A stretch of DNA of 64,000 nucleotides from an uncultured Candidatus Melainabacteria bacterium (GTDB taxonomy: Bacteria > Cyanobacteriota > Vampirovibrionia > Gastranaerophilales > Gastranaerophilaceae). Positions 52,451 to 60,860 of this stretch are shown one piece after another. Position 1 is the stretch's first letter. Every line of letters starts with the position of its first letter. The stretch is from positions 1 to 64,000 of the forward strand of contig CANNUY010000006.1 in assembly GCA_947525005.1 (NCBI GenBank). Reading direction: 5' to 3'. Both the position numbers and the translations under genes were made by a program. A model generated the notes under the pieces. That model worked only from the letters and a program-made list of their open reading frames with translations, made no database searches and had not been told where the DNA came from.

Positions 52451-53026
52451 GTGAAAGTGTTAAGTATATCATCTACTAAAATCATAAGAAATTGTGTAGC
52501 TCAAAGCAAAGAATTTGCAACAAAAAGACAAACTCTAATAGGAGCTACGCCAACATTACCTGTTCCTACACCTCAAAAAGGAAAAGGTTTTATATCAACC
52601 TATATAACACCATTATTCAAAAAAGTTAAATCAGGTTCAACATCTATTTCTGCTATATCAGAAGGGTGTTCAGAAATTGGCAGAAATGTAAAAAAAGCAA
52701 AAGCTCAAGCTAAAGAAAACAACACTTCTTCAGTAACAGCAACCTTAAAAGGATTAAAGAATTCTGGTGGAGCAATAAAAAATACTCTTGGTGAAATAGC
52801 TGGAGTTAATGATGTCATTCTAGCAAAAAAACAAGGTGGAACATCAAAAGCTGTCATCGAAGGTAGTAAATCAGCTGTAAGAGTTCTCTTATCAAGTGCA
52901 TTAACAGTAGCTTGCTTACCAATACCTGTTCCAGGAGCTATGATTGGAGGATGGGTTGCTGGTGAAAAAATTGCTGAAAAAATTGTTGGAAAACCTATTT
53001 CTAAACAAATAGGTAAACTTAAATAA
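52451..53026 (+). CDS. Hypothetical protein with C-terminal hydrophobic hairpin, 191 aa
   Basis: Not recognised. It is very basic (many Lys) with Ser/Thr/Gly-rich segments and a Pro-rich spot (TLPVPTPQKGKG). A hydrophobic stretch (about 150-175, VLLSSALTVACLPIPVPGAMIGGWVAG) may be a membrane hairpin. The longest frame begins with a GTG at 52430, which overlaps the promoter element; I place the start at the GTG at 52451, after GGGTT. It belongs to the group of lineage-specific proteins that carry the bipartite promoter. Confidence 0.68.
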   Translation: MKVLSISSTKIIRNCVAQSKEFATKRQTLIGATPTLPVPTPQKGKGFISTYITPLFKKVKSGSTSISAISEGCSEIGRNVKKAKAQAKENNTSSVTATLKGLKNSGGAIKNTLGEIAGVNDVILAKKQGGTSKAVIEGSKSAVRVLLSSALTVACLPIPVPGAMIGGWVAGEKIAEKIVGKPISKQIGKLK

Positions 53027-53088
53027 TTCAACCCTCGTATATTTATTATTTGTATCACAAATCAATGTGCATTAGCAGGCTTTTAAAT

Positions 53089-53595
53089 CTACTGATCAGA
53101 CTCTCTATGTTTATTTATCAATTTTTCAAAGTCAGAAGGTTTTACACTTTGGATAAAGTCCTTAAATTCCTCTGCTTCTTCTTCATCTCTAGCTGAATCT
53201 GTAGACACAGCTCCGTCCATTAAAACATTTTCTGTAACAAAGATAGGTGCTTCAGCTCGCATTGCTATCGCAATAGCATCTGATGGTCTTGAATCTATTT
53301 CAATAACTTCGTCCTCTTTTGTTAAAAAGATAGTAGCAAAATAAGTTTCTTCTTCGACATCATTTATCTCAACTCTATCTACAGTATAACCTGTCTTGTC
53401 AACAACATCTACGACCAAATCATGTGTCATAGGTCTAGCAACGGCTAATTTCTCAATTTTTCTGATAATAGCACTTGCTTCAGCTGAACCAATCCAAATA
53501 GGTAAAGCCTTTTTATTTTCCAAGTCATGTAACACTACAATCGGTGAACCAGAACGAGTGTCTAATGCTATTCCCATAACTTTCATTTCAATCAT
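53089..53595 (-). CDS. Bifunctional nuclease family protein (DUF151)
   Basis: A 168-residue protein of the BFN/DUF151 family. The core patterns are present: PIVVLHDLENKKALPIWIGSAEASAI near 18-44, and the acidic block SRPSDAIAIAMRAEAPIFV (about 102-120). A UVR-like helical tail follows. Plant and bacterial relatives show RNase/DNase activity; the physiological role is poorly known. TTAGGAGC precedes the ATG. It stands 53 bases upstream of the ruvB end on the same strand, so it is transcribed separately from or after ruvB. Confidence 0.88.
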   Translation of the reverse strand: MIEMKVMGIALDTRSGSPIVVLHDLENKKALPIWIGSAEASAIIRKIEKLAVARPMTHDLVVDVVDKTGYTVDRVEINDVEEETYFATIFLTKEDEVIEIDSRPSDAIAIAMRAEAPIFVTENVLMDGAVSTDSARDEEEAEEFKDFIQSVKPSDFEKLINKHRESDQ

Positions 53596-53648
53596 AATTT
53601 GCTCCTAATAATAGTACTTATAAAATGAATACTAGCATAAACCTCTAT

Positions 53649-54716
53649 TTAAAACAAGGTTTGCTGTTCATTATTAACTCTTAAACCTAAATGTCTATAA
53701 CCAGCAGGTGACACTTTTCTACCTCTCGGAGTTCTTTGCAAAAAGCCTAACTGCATCAAATATGGCTCATAAACATCTTCTATAGTTTTTACATCTTCAC
53801 ATAAAGCTGCTGCAATCGTTTCAATGCCGACTGGACCACCATCATAACTTTCGACAATAAATCTTAGTAACTGTCTATCAATCGTATCAAGTCCAAATTC
53901 ATCAATATTAAGCTTTAATAACGATTCTCTTGCAACCTGTTCAGTAATCAAACCTTCATATTTTATTATCGCAAAATCTGCAACACGTTTAACCAATCTG
54001 TTTGCTATACGTGGAGTACCCCTAGATGAATTTGCAATTACTTCAGCGCCATCATCTGTTATTTTTATACCTAAAATATTTGCTGTTCTTTTAATAACTT
54101 GAGCAAGTTCTTCCTTTGAATAGAATTGTAATCTATGAATAATTCCAAATCTATCTCTTAATGGACCAGATAAAGAACCTGCCTTAGTTGTAGCACCAAT
54201 AAGTGTAAACTTTGGGATAGGGATTCTTATAGATTGTACGGTTTGAGATTTTCCTGACGTCATATCAAGAGCAAAATCTTCCATAGCTGGATATAAAATT
54301 TCTTCTGATATTTTATTAAGTCTATGAATTTCATCGATAAACAAAATTGTACCACTTTTTATAGACATCAATAATCCTATAATATCTCGTGGACGTTCTA
54401 AAGATGGCGCTGATGTTATTTTTATATCAACACCCATTTGATTAGCAATAACCATTGCTAATGTCGTTTTCCCCAATCCTGGTGGTCCATAAAATAATAA
54501 ATGGTCTAAAGAGGTTTCTCTAATCTTTGCCGCCTCAATAGATATTTTCAATGTTTCTTTTAGCTCTTTTTGTCCTATGTAATCATCAAATGTTTTAGGA
54601 CGAATAGAGCTTTCAAACGTCTTGTCATACTCAATTTCCTCAGTTTTAATCATCGGATTTTTTTCTTTGACGTTCTTTTTATTTAATCCATTATCATCAT
54701 CTGAAAATATAGCCAT
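53649..54716 (-). CDS. ruvB: Holliday-junction branch-migration helicase RuvB
   Basis: AAA+ motor that drives branch migration with RuvA. Walker A is GPPGLGKTT, Walker B is LFIDEIHRLN, sensor 1 is LIGATTKAGSLSGPLRDRF with the arginine finger, and the C-terminal winged-helix domain has the TPRGR motif. The N-terminal extension of about 30 polar residues is a little longer than usual. A TTG would add six residues, but TATAAT overlaps that region; the ATG at 54716 lies six bases after the -10, predicting a leaderless mRNA. Confidence 0.96.
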   Translation of the reverse strand: MAIFSDDDNGLNKKNVKEKNPMIKTEEIEYDKTFESSIRPKTFDDYIGQKELKETLKISIEAAKIRETSLDHLLFYGPPGLGKTTLAMVIANQMGVDIKITSAPSLERPRDIIGLLMSIKSGTILFIDEIHRLNKISEEILYPAMEDFALDMTSGKSQTVQSIRIPIPKFTLIGATTKAGSLSGPLRDRFGIIHRLQFYSKEELAQVIKRTANILGIKITDDGAEVIANSSRGTPRIANRLVKRVADFAIIKYEGLITEQVARESLLKLNIDEFGLDTIDRQLLRFIVESYDGGPVGIETIAAALCEDVKTIEDVYEPYLMQLGFLQRTPRGRKVSPAGYRHLGLRVNNEQQTLF

Positions 54717-54722
54717 ACAAGA

Positions 54723-54731
54723 ATTATACCA
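54723..54731 (-). promoter_or_regulatory. Extended -10 promoter of ruvB (leaderless)
   Basis: TG-G-TATAAT on the minus strand, a perfect extended -10, ends six bases before the ATG. This is the clearest leaderless start in the window. Confidence 0.65.
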
Positions 54732-54842
54732 CAATAATAAACTTTATTAGCACAAAGGCTATTGCCATTATTGGTAATATTATTAAAAGAAATACACCTT
54801 ACAAGGTAATTATTCAATAAAATTTTGATAAATAATAAAAAT

Positions 54843-54989
54843 ATGAAATTTGTGAAATTTTTAAAACTATTAAATAAAAAAGTAGAAAAATACAATAACA
54901 CCGTATCAAATCCTTTTGATATGGCAAGAAATATTACAATAGTTTGGATTGATGATTATTATCCAAAACCATATAAAAAAGAAAATTAA
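54843..54989 (+). CDS. Possible small protein, 48 aa
   Basis: A short frame beginning KFVKFLKLLNKKVEKYN and ending YYPKPYKKEN, basic at both ends with an aromatic/acidic core (TIVWIDDYYP). It has no ribosome binding site. It lies between the ruvB promoter and yidD, 27 bases before yidD. The frame is not simple low-complexity sequence, but I cannot relate it to any family, and a chance frame is possible. Confidence 0.4.
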   Translation: MKFVKFLKLLNKKVEKYNNTVSNPFDMARNITIVWIDDYYPKPYKKEN

Positions 54990-55001
54990 TTTTTATCATT
55001 A

Positions 55002-55010
55002 TGATAAAAT
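55002..55010 (+). promoter_or_regulatory. Extended -10 promoter of yidD (leaderless)
   Basis: TG-A-TAAAAT ends six bases before the yidD ATG. There is no ribosome binding site. Confidence 0.55.
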
Positions 55011-55016
55011 ATTTAT

Positions 55017-55223
55017 ATGAAGAATTTGATTTTATTTTTAATTAAAATTTATCAAAAATTTTCTAAGCTAACACCTTCAAAATGCAGATTTTATCCGACT
55101 TGTTCTCAATACACAAAAGAGGCAATCATAAAATATGGAGTAGTTAAAGGCGGTTGGCTTGGAATTAAAAGAATTGCAAGATGTCATCCACTCAATGAGG
55201 GTGGTTATGACCCTGTTCCATAA
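55017..55223 (+). CDS. yidD: Membrane protein insertion efficiency factor YidD
   Basis: A 68-residue peripheral membrane protein that helps YidC. The family core is complete: LIKIYQKFSKLTPSKCRFYP with PTCSQYTKEAI, then KGGWLGIKRIARCHPLNEGGYDPVP. Three conserved cysteines are present. It is followed after 16 bases by ispD rather than by yidC or rnpA. Confidence 0.95.
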   Translation: MKNLILFLIKIYQKFSKLTPSKCRFYPTCSQYTKEAIIKYGVVKGGWLGIKRIARCHPLNEGGYDPVP

Positions 55224-55239
55224 TAAAAGGTGAGGTTTA

Positions 55240-55923
55240 ATGAAAAATATAGCTCTTATACTAGCTTCAGGCACTGGTTCTAGATGCAATCTAGGAATAC
55301 CAAAACAATTTGCAAAAATAAACAATAAAACAATTTTAGAATACACAATTGATGCGTTTGAAACACACAAACTCATTGATGAAATCTATCTTGTTACCTC
55401 AAAAGAATTTTTAGAAAAAGTAAAAGAACTCACTAAAAACCACAAAAAAGTTCAAAAAGTAATTCAAGGTGGAGAAACTAGAAAAGATAGCTCTTATAAT
55501 GGAATTTCTGCAATAAAAGATAGTGAAGCAAATATCCTTATTCATGACGGAGTAAGGCCTCTAATTTCTAAAGAAATAATATCTAACTGCATAAAAGAAC
55601 TTGAGGAAAAACAAGCTGTTTGCGTAGCGATTGATTCAACTGACACAATTTATGAAATCAATGATAACAACACAATTAAAACAATTCCCCAAAGAAAATA
55701 TTTAAAACGTGCGCAAACCCCACAATGTTTCAAATTATCGCTTATAAAAAAGGCTCACGAATTAGCAAACGATGATTCTAATTGTCAAGTCACAGACGAT
55801 TGTGGACTAATTCAACACTATAATCTTTCAGATATTTATTTAACACAAGGCGATGAAAACAATATTAAAATAACCTACAAAGAAGACCTTGATTTTGTAA
55901 AAAAACAGTTAAAACTTTTATAA
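55240..55923 (+). CDS. ispD: 2-C-methyl-D-erythritol 4-phosphate cytidylyltransferase
   Basis: Third enzyme of the MEP isoprenoid pathway. The 227-residue protein has the nucleotide loop LASGTGSRCNLGIPKQF (the usual Gly-rich loop with Lys), ILIHDGVRPL near 105-114, the T-D-T-I-Y segment, and QTPQCFKL. GGTGAGG precedes the ATG. Undecaprenyl phosphate, needed by MraY- and WecA-type enzymes, is derived from this pathway. Confidence 0.95.
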   Translation: MKNIALILASGTGSRCNLGIPKQFAKINNKTILEYTIDAFETHKLIDEIYLVTSKEFLEKVKELTKNHKKVQKVIQGGETRKDSSYNGISAIKDSEANILIHDGVRPLISKEIISNCIKELEEKQAVCVAIDSTDTIYEINDNNTIKTIPQRKYLKRAQTPQCFKLSLIKKAHELANDDSNCQVTDDCGLIQHYNLSDIYLTQGDENNIKITYKEDLDFVKKQLKLL

Positions 55924-55934
55924 ATCTCAATTTA

Positions 55935-55943
55935 TGCTATTAT
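55935..55943 (+). promoter_or_regulatory. Extended -10 promoter of the PadR gene (leaderless)
   Basis: TG-C-TATTAT ends six bases before the ATG at 55950. No ribosome binding site is present, and the -35 region would lie within the ispD end. Confidence 0.5.
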
Positions 55944-55949
55944 TAATCT

Positions 55950-56450
55950 ATGAATGAGATTTTAATTTTATATATTCTGAACAAATCACAAACTACAATG
56001 TATGGACTTTCAAAGTGTATAAACAAAAACTACGGTTCAATCACAAAACCAAGTTTTGGGACACTTCAACCTGCACTGAAAAAACTTGAGAAGAAAAAAT
56101 ATATTTTCTCAAGCAAATTCTATACAGATGGTGGAAAACCTTATTTTTACTACTCTGTGACAGAGGAAGGCTTATCTTATCTAAAAGAAAAACTTCTAAA
56201 AAATACTTCTACAAACCCTACACAGTTTGTTTCTATGACAAAAATTAAAATTTCTTGCTCAGATATATTAAATGACTCTGAAAGAGAACAGTTATTTAAT
56301 ATGCTAAAAACAAATCTTTTGAAACTCAAAACGGAAACAGAACAAGCACTAAGTGAGAATTGGACTAAAAATACTTACCACAAACTTGTTTTAAACAACA
56401 CAATTTGTGAATATAAAAACTTGATAGATTTAATAGAGGAACTAAAGTAA
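55950..56450 (+). CDS. PadR-family transcriptional regulator
   Basis: A 166-residue winged-helix DNA-binding protein. The N-terminal PadR domain (about 1-80) shows the MYGLSKCI helix, TLQPALKKLEKKKYI recognition helix and the wing YTDGGKPYFYYSVTEEGLSYL. The C-terminal helices (about 95-165) would dimerise. PadR proteins often respond to small molecules and control efflux pumps. The target cannot be told; the palindrome in the RND promoter at 38040 is one candidate. Coupled to the next gene by TAATG. Confidence 0.88.
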   Translation: MNEILILYILNKSQTTMYGLSKCINKNYGSITKPSFGTLQPALKKLEKKKYIFSSKFYTDGGKPYFYYSVTEEGLSYLKEKLLKNTSTNPTQFVSMTKIKISCSDILNDSEREQLFNMLKTNLLKLKTETEQALSENWTKNTYHKLVLNNTICEYKNLIDLIEELK

Positions 56451-57721
56451 TGCCAGCAATAGTAAGTTCAGTAGAAGAAGGTTCAATCGCAGAAGAACTT
56501 GAAATAGAATCAGGTGACGTTCTTTTATCTATTGATGGTGTTACTATGACTGATTTAATAGACTATAATTTTTATTGCAAAACCGAAGAATTAACTATAG
56601 AAATTCAAAAGAAAAACGGTGAAATTGAAGAAATAGAGTTAGAGAAAGATTTTGATGAAGATTTAGGTATTATCTTTGAAAGTGCAGTTTTCGACAAAAT
56701 AAAGCCTTGTTTAAACCACTGCATATTTTGTTTTGTAGACCAACAACCAAAAGGTCTTAGAAACACTCTTTATATTAAAGACGATGACTATAGACTATCC
56801 TACCTTCAAGGCACTTATATTACTCTTTCAAACCTAAAAGACGAAGACAAAGATAGAATTCGCAGAATGCATCTTGGACCATTTTATGTGTCAGTACATA
56901 CTACAAACCCTGAACTACGTGTTAAAATGCTTAGAAATCCTAATGCTTCTAAAATAATGGATAATCTAAAATGGTTTAAGGAAAATGAAATTCCGTTTCA
57001 TGCACAAATAGTTTTGTGTCCAAACTATAATGACGGAAAAGAACTTGAGCGTACATTAAAAGACCTTACAAGTCTTGGCGATTGTGTTTTATCAATAGCT
57101 ATTGTACCAGTCGGAATAACAATGTACAGAACCGATTCTATGCTCACTCGAGTAGATAAAAAAGTTGCTAAAGAAACGATTGAGATTTCTAAAAAATACC
57201 CTAAAGCTTGTTGTTCTGATGAGATTTTCTTGCTTGCAGAACAAGAAATTCCCGAGAAAGAATATTATGGGAACTTTTCTCAACTTGATGACGGAGTCGG
57301 TTCATTAAGAGCATTATTAGAGGATTTTTATTCTTTAGAACTTCCAACAAAAATAAAAGAGCCATTAACAATAACTCTTGCAACTTCTTTTGCTGCAGTT
57401 CCTGCTATGAAAATAATTACAAAGCATTTGAATAAAATAGAAAATCTAAAATGTATCCTTAGTCCTGTAAAATCAAAATACTGGGGTGAACACATTACAG
57501 TTGCAGGCTTAATAACCTCTGATGATTTGATTGACACAGTTAAAGACATAGATGCAGATATTGTAATTATTCCATCAATTATGCTGAAGCCATTTTCAGA
57601 AACATTTCTTGATGGAAACACCCTCGATTATGTTAAAGAAAAAACAAAGAAACAATTCTTTACAATTAGAGAACAGTACTCTATAAAAGAACTTACAGAC
57701 TTTTTATTATCACTTTCTTAA
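56450..57721 (+). CDS. DUF512 Fe-S / radical-SAM-like protein
   Basis: A 423-residue protein with an N-terminal PDZ-like domain (about 1-70, IVSSVEEGSIAEELEIESGD), a Cys87-xxx-Cys91-xx-Cys94 cluster motif (KPCLNHCIFCFVDQQPKG), and the C-terminal DUF512 domain (about 215-420). Such proteins are widespread in cyanobacteria and clostridia; the reaction is unknown. The CxxxCxxC motif suggests a [4Fe-4S] radical-SAM cluster. Translationally coupled to the PadR gene. Confidence 0.9.
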   Translation: MPAIVSSVEEGSIAEELEIESGDVLLSIDGVTMTDLIDYNFYCKTEELTIEIQKKNGEIEEIELEKDFDEDLGIIFESAVFDKIKPCLNHCIFCFVDQQPKGLRNTLYIKDDDYRLSYLQGTYITLSNLKDEDKDRIRRMHLGPFYVSVHTTNPELRVKMLRNPNASKIMDNLKWFKENEIPFHAQIVLCPNYNDGKELERTLKDLTSLGDCVLSIAIVPVGITMYRTDSMLTRVDKKVAKETIEISKKYPKACCSDEIFLLAEQEIPEKEYYGNFSQLDDGVGSLRALLEDFYSLELPTKIKEPLTITLATSFAAVPAMKIITKHLNKIENLKCILSPVKSKYWGEHITVAGLITSDDLIDTVKDIDADIVIIPSIMLKPFSETFLDGNTLDYVKEKTKKQFFTIREQYSIKELTDFLLSLS

Positions 57722-57742
57722 TATCTATTTAAAGAAATTAAT

Positions 57743-57772
57743 CAATTCTTAAACAAAAAAATACTTTATATA
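57743..57772 (+). promoter_or_regulatory. Bipartite promoter element, strong match
   Basis: CAATTCTTAA begins at 57743 and ACTTTATATA at 57763, with ten bases between. It agrees with the copy at 15909 at nearly every position, including the A-rich spacer. No sigma-70 -35 box. Confidence 0.7.
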
Positions 57773-57801
57773 AAAGGAATTAAGTTTAAGGATTATTATT
57801 T

Positions 57802-58344
57802 ATGGGATTAGGAATTAATAACACAGCTAACGCACATTTATCAAAAGGCAAGGCTTTTAATCAATGGACAATTAATGTTTCTAGAAATATAGGGTTAAAC
57901 AACGAACCAAAAGATTTTATTGTGTCTGATAAAACAGATTCAAATGAATTCGTTGGTGATTTTGTTGATTTAACTAGGTCATACATAAAGGAATACGATA
58001 CAGATGGTGATGGAGCAATTAGTTTTGATGAATTCAAAGCTAAAGAAGAAGAAATTGCAAAGGACAATTATGCAGAAACACCTGATGAAGAAACCTTAAA
58101 ACTCTCTTTCGATAGATTAAATGTTGAAAAAGAAGGCGAATATGGTAATAAATTATCTGAAAAAGAAGTATTTTCATACTTTATGGGTATGGATAGACTT
58201 CAAGAAGGTGATGGTAAGATCACTAAGGAAGAATTTTCAATGATGGCATTATCACTTGCAGATAAATCAGATAAAGATAATGCTCCAGGTAAAATGGTTA
58301 CAGAATATTTATCAGATATTTATAACCAGTTATTTAAAAAATAA
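57802..58344 (+). CDS. EF-hand calcium-binding protein, 180 aa
   Basis: Probable calcium-binding protein of unknown role. One canonical EF-hand loop lies at 66-77 (DTDGDGAISFDE) with all ligand positions filled. A second, degenerate loop is at about 133-144 (LQEGDGKITKEE), and a weaker one may lie near 108-120. The N-terminus is polar without a signal peptide. TAAGGATT precedes the ATG. It carries the strongest copy of the bipartite promoter element, and is followed by a poly-C tract and a terminator. The acidic EF-hand-like segment in the CHAP protein at 5.6 kb is a possible parallel. Confidence 0.85.
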   Translation: MGLGINNTANAHLSKGKAFNQWTINVSRNIGLNNEPKDFIVSDKTDSNEFVGDFVDLTRSYIKEYDTDGDGAISFDEFKAKEEEIAKDNYAETPDEETLKLSFDRLNVEKEGEYGNKLSEKEVFSYFMGMDRLQEGDGKITKEEFSMMALSLADKSDKDNAPGKMVTEYLSDIYNQLFKK

Positions 58345-58359
58345 AGATTTTTATATATA

Positions 58360-58374
58360 CCCCTCTCCCCCCCC
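58360..58374 (+). repeat. Poly-C tract
   Basis: Four C, then T-C-T, then eight C in a row: exceptional in this AT-rich sequence. It lies 15 bases after the EF-hand gene stop and before its terminator. Such tracts are prone to slippage or to sequencing error, but here no reading frame depends on its length. Confidence 0.8.
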
Positions 58375-58381
58375 AGAAAAC

Positions 58382-58410
58382 AAAAGACCTCTTTTTTCAA
58401 GAGGTCTTTT
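58382..58410. terminator. Bidirectional terminator
   Basis: A perfect 12-bp stem AAAAGACCTCTT/AAGAGGTCTTTT (58382-58393 with 58399-58410), 5-base loop, T-run after it, between convergent genes. Confidence 0.92.
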
Positions 58411-58430
58411 TTAATTTGTATATTTAAGTT

Positions 58431-59387
58431 CTATCGTTCAATTTCATAAGTATAAGACCTATCTTTATCTTGTCCATAAAGCATATTTGCACCAAAACAC
58501 TTAGCTTTAGCCTTTGATTGAAGTTCTTTTAATCTTGTTTCTTTAAAATATACATCAACCAAAACTTTTTTCTTATGTGGTGTTATATCTATAACTCTAA
58601 AAGCGCAAGGATAAGTAACTAATGATGGAGTTTCTATATATAATACATTATCCTCTTGCACAATTTTTGTTGCGTGATAATGTCCAGAACAAACAATTAT
58701 AGGATTATCAAACTTCTTCAACAAAAGTTTCAAATCATAACTATTTAACAATCTATGGTTTTCGCTAGGATATGGTTCTACGACTGGAACATGTGTAAAT
58801 ATCAAAATAATATCACCTTTAGAAACTGATAATTCATCTTTCAACCAAGATAGTTGTTCTTCTGAAATAGTCCCGTTACTACATCTTTTATCATCAAAGA
58901 TAGTATCTAAAACTATAACCCTGTATCCTTTTTTAGGTGCGAATGAATAATAAGAATTTTTATAACAAAAATCCTTGTTATGACAGCACATAATATCGAA
59001 GAATTTTTGTTTTGTTAAAGATTCTGTTGGAGATGTATCATGATTTCCTAACACGGGATACCACGCAGTATTTAAAAGATTAGCATGAGAAATAAAACTC
59101 ATCAAATCTTTTTCCTTCGGTAAGTTTATTAAATCCCCTGTAAAAACAGTAAAATCAATATTAGAAGTCTTGTTTACTTGTTGGATAGCATCATCTAATA
59201 AACAAGGTGATGATTTTAACAACTTATAACTTGTATCATCTTGTTCAAGTGCATAATGTACATCGCTAATTTGTGCAAATCTTAAATTTGGAGTCTTAGC
59301 GCAACAACCTTGCACTGAATAAAAACACAACAATAAAAGCACAAAAAGAACTGTAAAGTTCTTAATTGTTTTTAAGAAATTTCTCAT
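58431..59387 (-). CDS. Exported metallophosphoesterase (calcineurin-like)
   Basis: A 318-residue exported phosphoesterase. It has a signal peptide (FTVLFVLLLLCFYSVQG), possibly with lipidation at the following Cys pair, and then the two-metal motifs DVH (QISDVHY, near 41), GDLINLP, GNHD (near 113), a THVP histidine and SGHYH. The substrate is unknown; such enzymes act on phosphodiesters or phosphomonoesters in the periplasm. Its ATG overlaps the stop of the TPR gene (TAATG), so the two are coupled. Confidence 0.9.
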   Translation of the reverse strand: MRNFLKTIKNFTVLFVLLLLCFYSVQGCCAKTPNLRFAQISDVHYALEQDDTSYKLLKSSPCLLDDAIQQVNKTSNIDFTVFTGDLINLPKEKDLMSFISHANLLNTAWYPVLGNHDTSPTESLTKQKFFDIMCCHNKDFCYKNSYYSFAPKKGYRVIVLDTIFDDKRCSNGTISEEQLSWLKDELSVSKGDIILIFTHVPVVEPYPSENHRLLNSYDLKLLLKKFDNPIIVCSGHYHATKIVQEDNVLYIETPSLVTYPCAFRVIDITPHKKKVLVDVYFKETRLKELQSKAKAKCFGANMLYGQDKDRSYTYEIER

Positions 59388-60799
59388 TATTTAAACACCC
59401 TCTCAATATCATTTTTTACAGCTTCAACCCCTTGAGTGTCATCTGTCATATCATATATTTTCAATTTTTCTAGATATAACTCTTTTACAAGTGGATATCT
59501 GACAATACCTTCATTTAGAACATTGATTGCAGCATTTTTACTATCAGAATCAAATAACACACTCGCTTTATCTATATAATCTTGGAAAGATTCCAAAGCA
59601 TAATCTCTAATTGAGTTCATACAGCGTTCGTAACTGATATCATCTTTTAATGCTTCATATACTTTTGCAAGGTTGTAATGATAAATAATTCTATAATCAG
59701 GCATTGATAACGCCTTATTTAAGTATGTTATAGCTTTATTAAATTGATGCAAATTGTAATAACACATACCAATATAGTTATAAACTTCAGCTTTTGAATT
59801 TTTATTTACAGACTGCAAAAACATATCTAGAGCGTTTTGCATATCACCTGAATAATACAAAATTTTACCTAGTTCTGCTCTGTATTCATAAGAATTTGTT
59901 GATAAAATCGCTTTATAAATAGATTTTTTAGCCTCATTAAACTCATTCATATATTGATAATTTTTTGCAATTAAAAGATATGCATAATCATCTGATGGAT
60001 TAAGTTTCAAGTAATAATTCAAAGTTGCATTAGAACCTGCGAAATCCAATGACTCTGTTCTCATATTTGCTATTTTTAAATATGCAGTATTATATTTAGG
60101 ATTTAAACTAACCACTTGTCTATAATTTTTTAAAGAGTTTTCTGTATCATTAATATATCTATAATAATCACCTAGTAGTAGGTATGCACAAAAATCTTTA
60201 GGATTCAATCTCAATGCTTCTTGAAGTATCTGTTTTGAGTCCTTTAGCGAGCCTGTTTGTTTATAAATTTGAGATAAGTTATCAAGTGGTAATGTAAATA
60301 AATTATTTAATTCATTTGATTTTAAAAACGCAGTCTTTGCATCATCAAACTTTCTTTGAGCCCAACAAACAAGTCCTAAAGTATTATACAATCTGAAATT
60401 ATCTTGACCACCGTTATTTATAGCTTGCCTAAACAATCCTTCGGCTCTTACATAATCTTTATTCTTATAGGCAGATATTCCTTGTTCATAAGCATTATCA
60501 ACATTTTGAATAGATGTTTTTACATAAGGAACATCAAAAACGAGAGGTTTGTATAAATCAGGGAATGGTTTACTCAATTTTGGAGGATTTAACATAACCT
60601 TCAATTCTATAGCTTCAAGATTATCTTTTTCTATCTCCAGAATTTGATTTACATATTCTAACGTCTTAGCTTTGTTGCCTTCATTATAATAGTTCTTTGC
60701 AATATCTAGCAAATCATCTGTTAACTCGTTCGCAAAAACAGGCAAAACAAAGGCACTCAAAAACATACACATAACAAACAATTTAAAACAGTTTTTCAT
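59387..60799 (-). CDS. Exported TPR-repeat protein
   Basis: A 470-residue protein with a signal peptide (LFVMCMFLSAFVLPVFA, cleavage near residue 23) and about ten TPR units across the mature chain (for example YNTLGLVCWAQRKFDDAKTAF and AYLLLGDYYRYINDTENSLKNY). The longest frame opens at 60892, but the ATG at 60799 starts the signal peptide and lies seven bases after TATAAT of a strong promoter, so the mRNA is probably leaderless. It is coupled to the metallophosphoesterase gene. A periplasmic scaffold is likely. Confidence 0.9.
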   Translation of the reverse strand: MKNCFKLFVMCMFLSAFVLPVFANELTDDLLDIAKNYYNEGNKAKTLEYVNQILEIEKDNLEAIELKVMLNPPKLSKPFPDLYKPLVFDVPYVKTSIQNVDNAYEQGISAYKNKDYVRAEGLFRQAINNGGQDNFRLYNTLGLVCWAQRKFDDAKTAFLKSNELNNLFTLPLDNLSQIYKQTGSLKDSKQILQEALRLNPKDFCAYLLLGDYYRYINDTENSLKNYRQVVSLNPKYNTAYLKIANMRTESLDFAGSNATLNYYLKLNPSDDYAYLLIAKNYQYMNEFNEAKKSIYKAILSTNSYEYRAELGKILYYSGDMQNALDMFLQSVNKNSKAEVYNYIGMCYYNLHQFNKAITYLNKALSMPDYRIIYHYNLAKVYEALKDDISYERCMNSIRDYALESFQDYIDKASVLFDSDSKNAAINVLNEGIVRYPLVKELYLEKLKIYDMTDDTQGVEAVKNDIERVFK

Positions 60800-60806
60800 A
60801 CCTTTT

Positions 60807-60834
60807 ATTATACAATAATTTAGCTGACTTTCAA
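60807..60834 (-). promoter_or_regulatory. Promoter of the TPR-phosphoesterase unit
   Basis: On the minus strand TTGAAA (60834-60829), 16 bases, TATAAT (60812-60807). The -10 ends seven bases before the ATG. Confidence 0.7.
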
Positions 60835-60860
60835 AAAAGTTAACAAATCTCATAATAAAT

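Noticed and set aside
54843..54989. Small frame upstream of yidD considered as an rpmH- or rnpA-like gene
   Set aside because: Its sequence matches neither L34 nor RNase P protein, although rpmH and rnpA often precede yidD; it was kept only as a low-confidence unknown.
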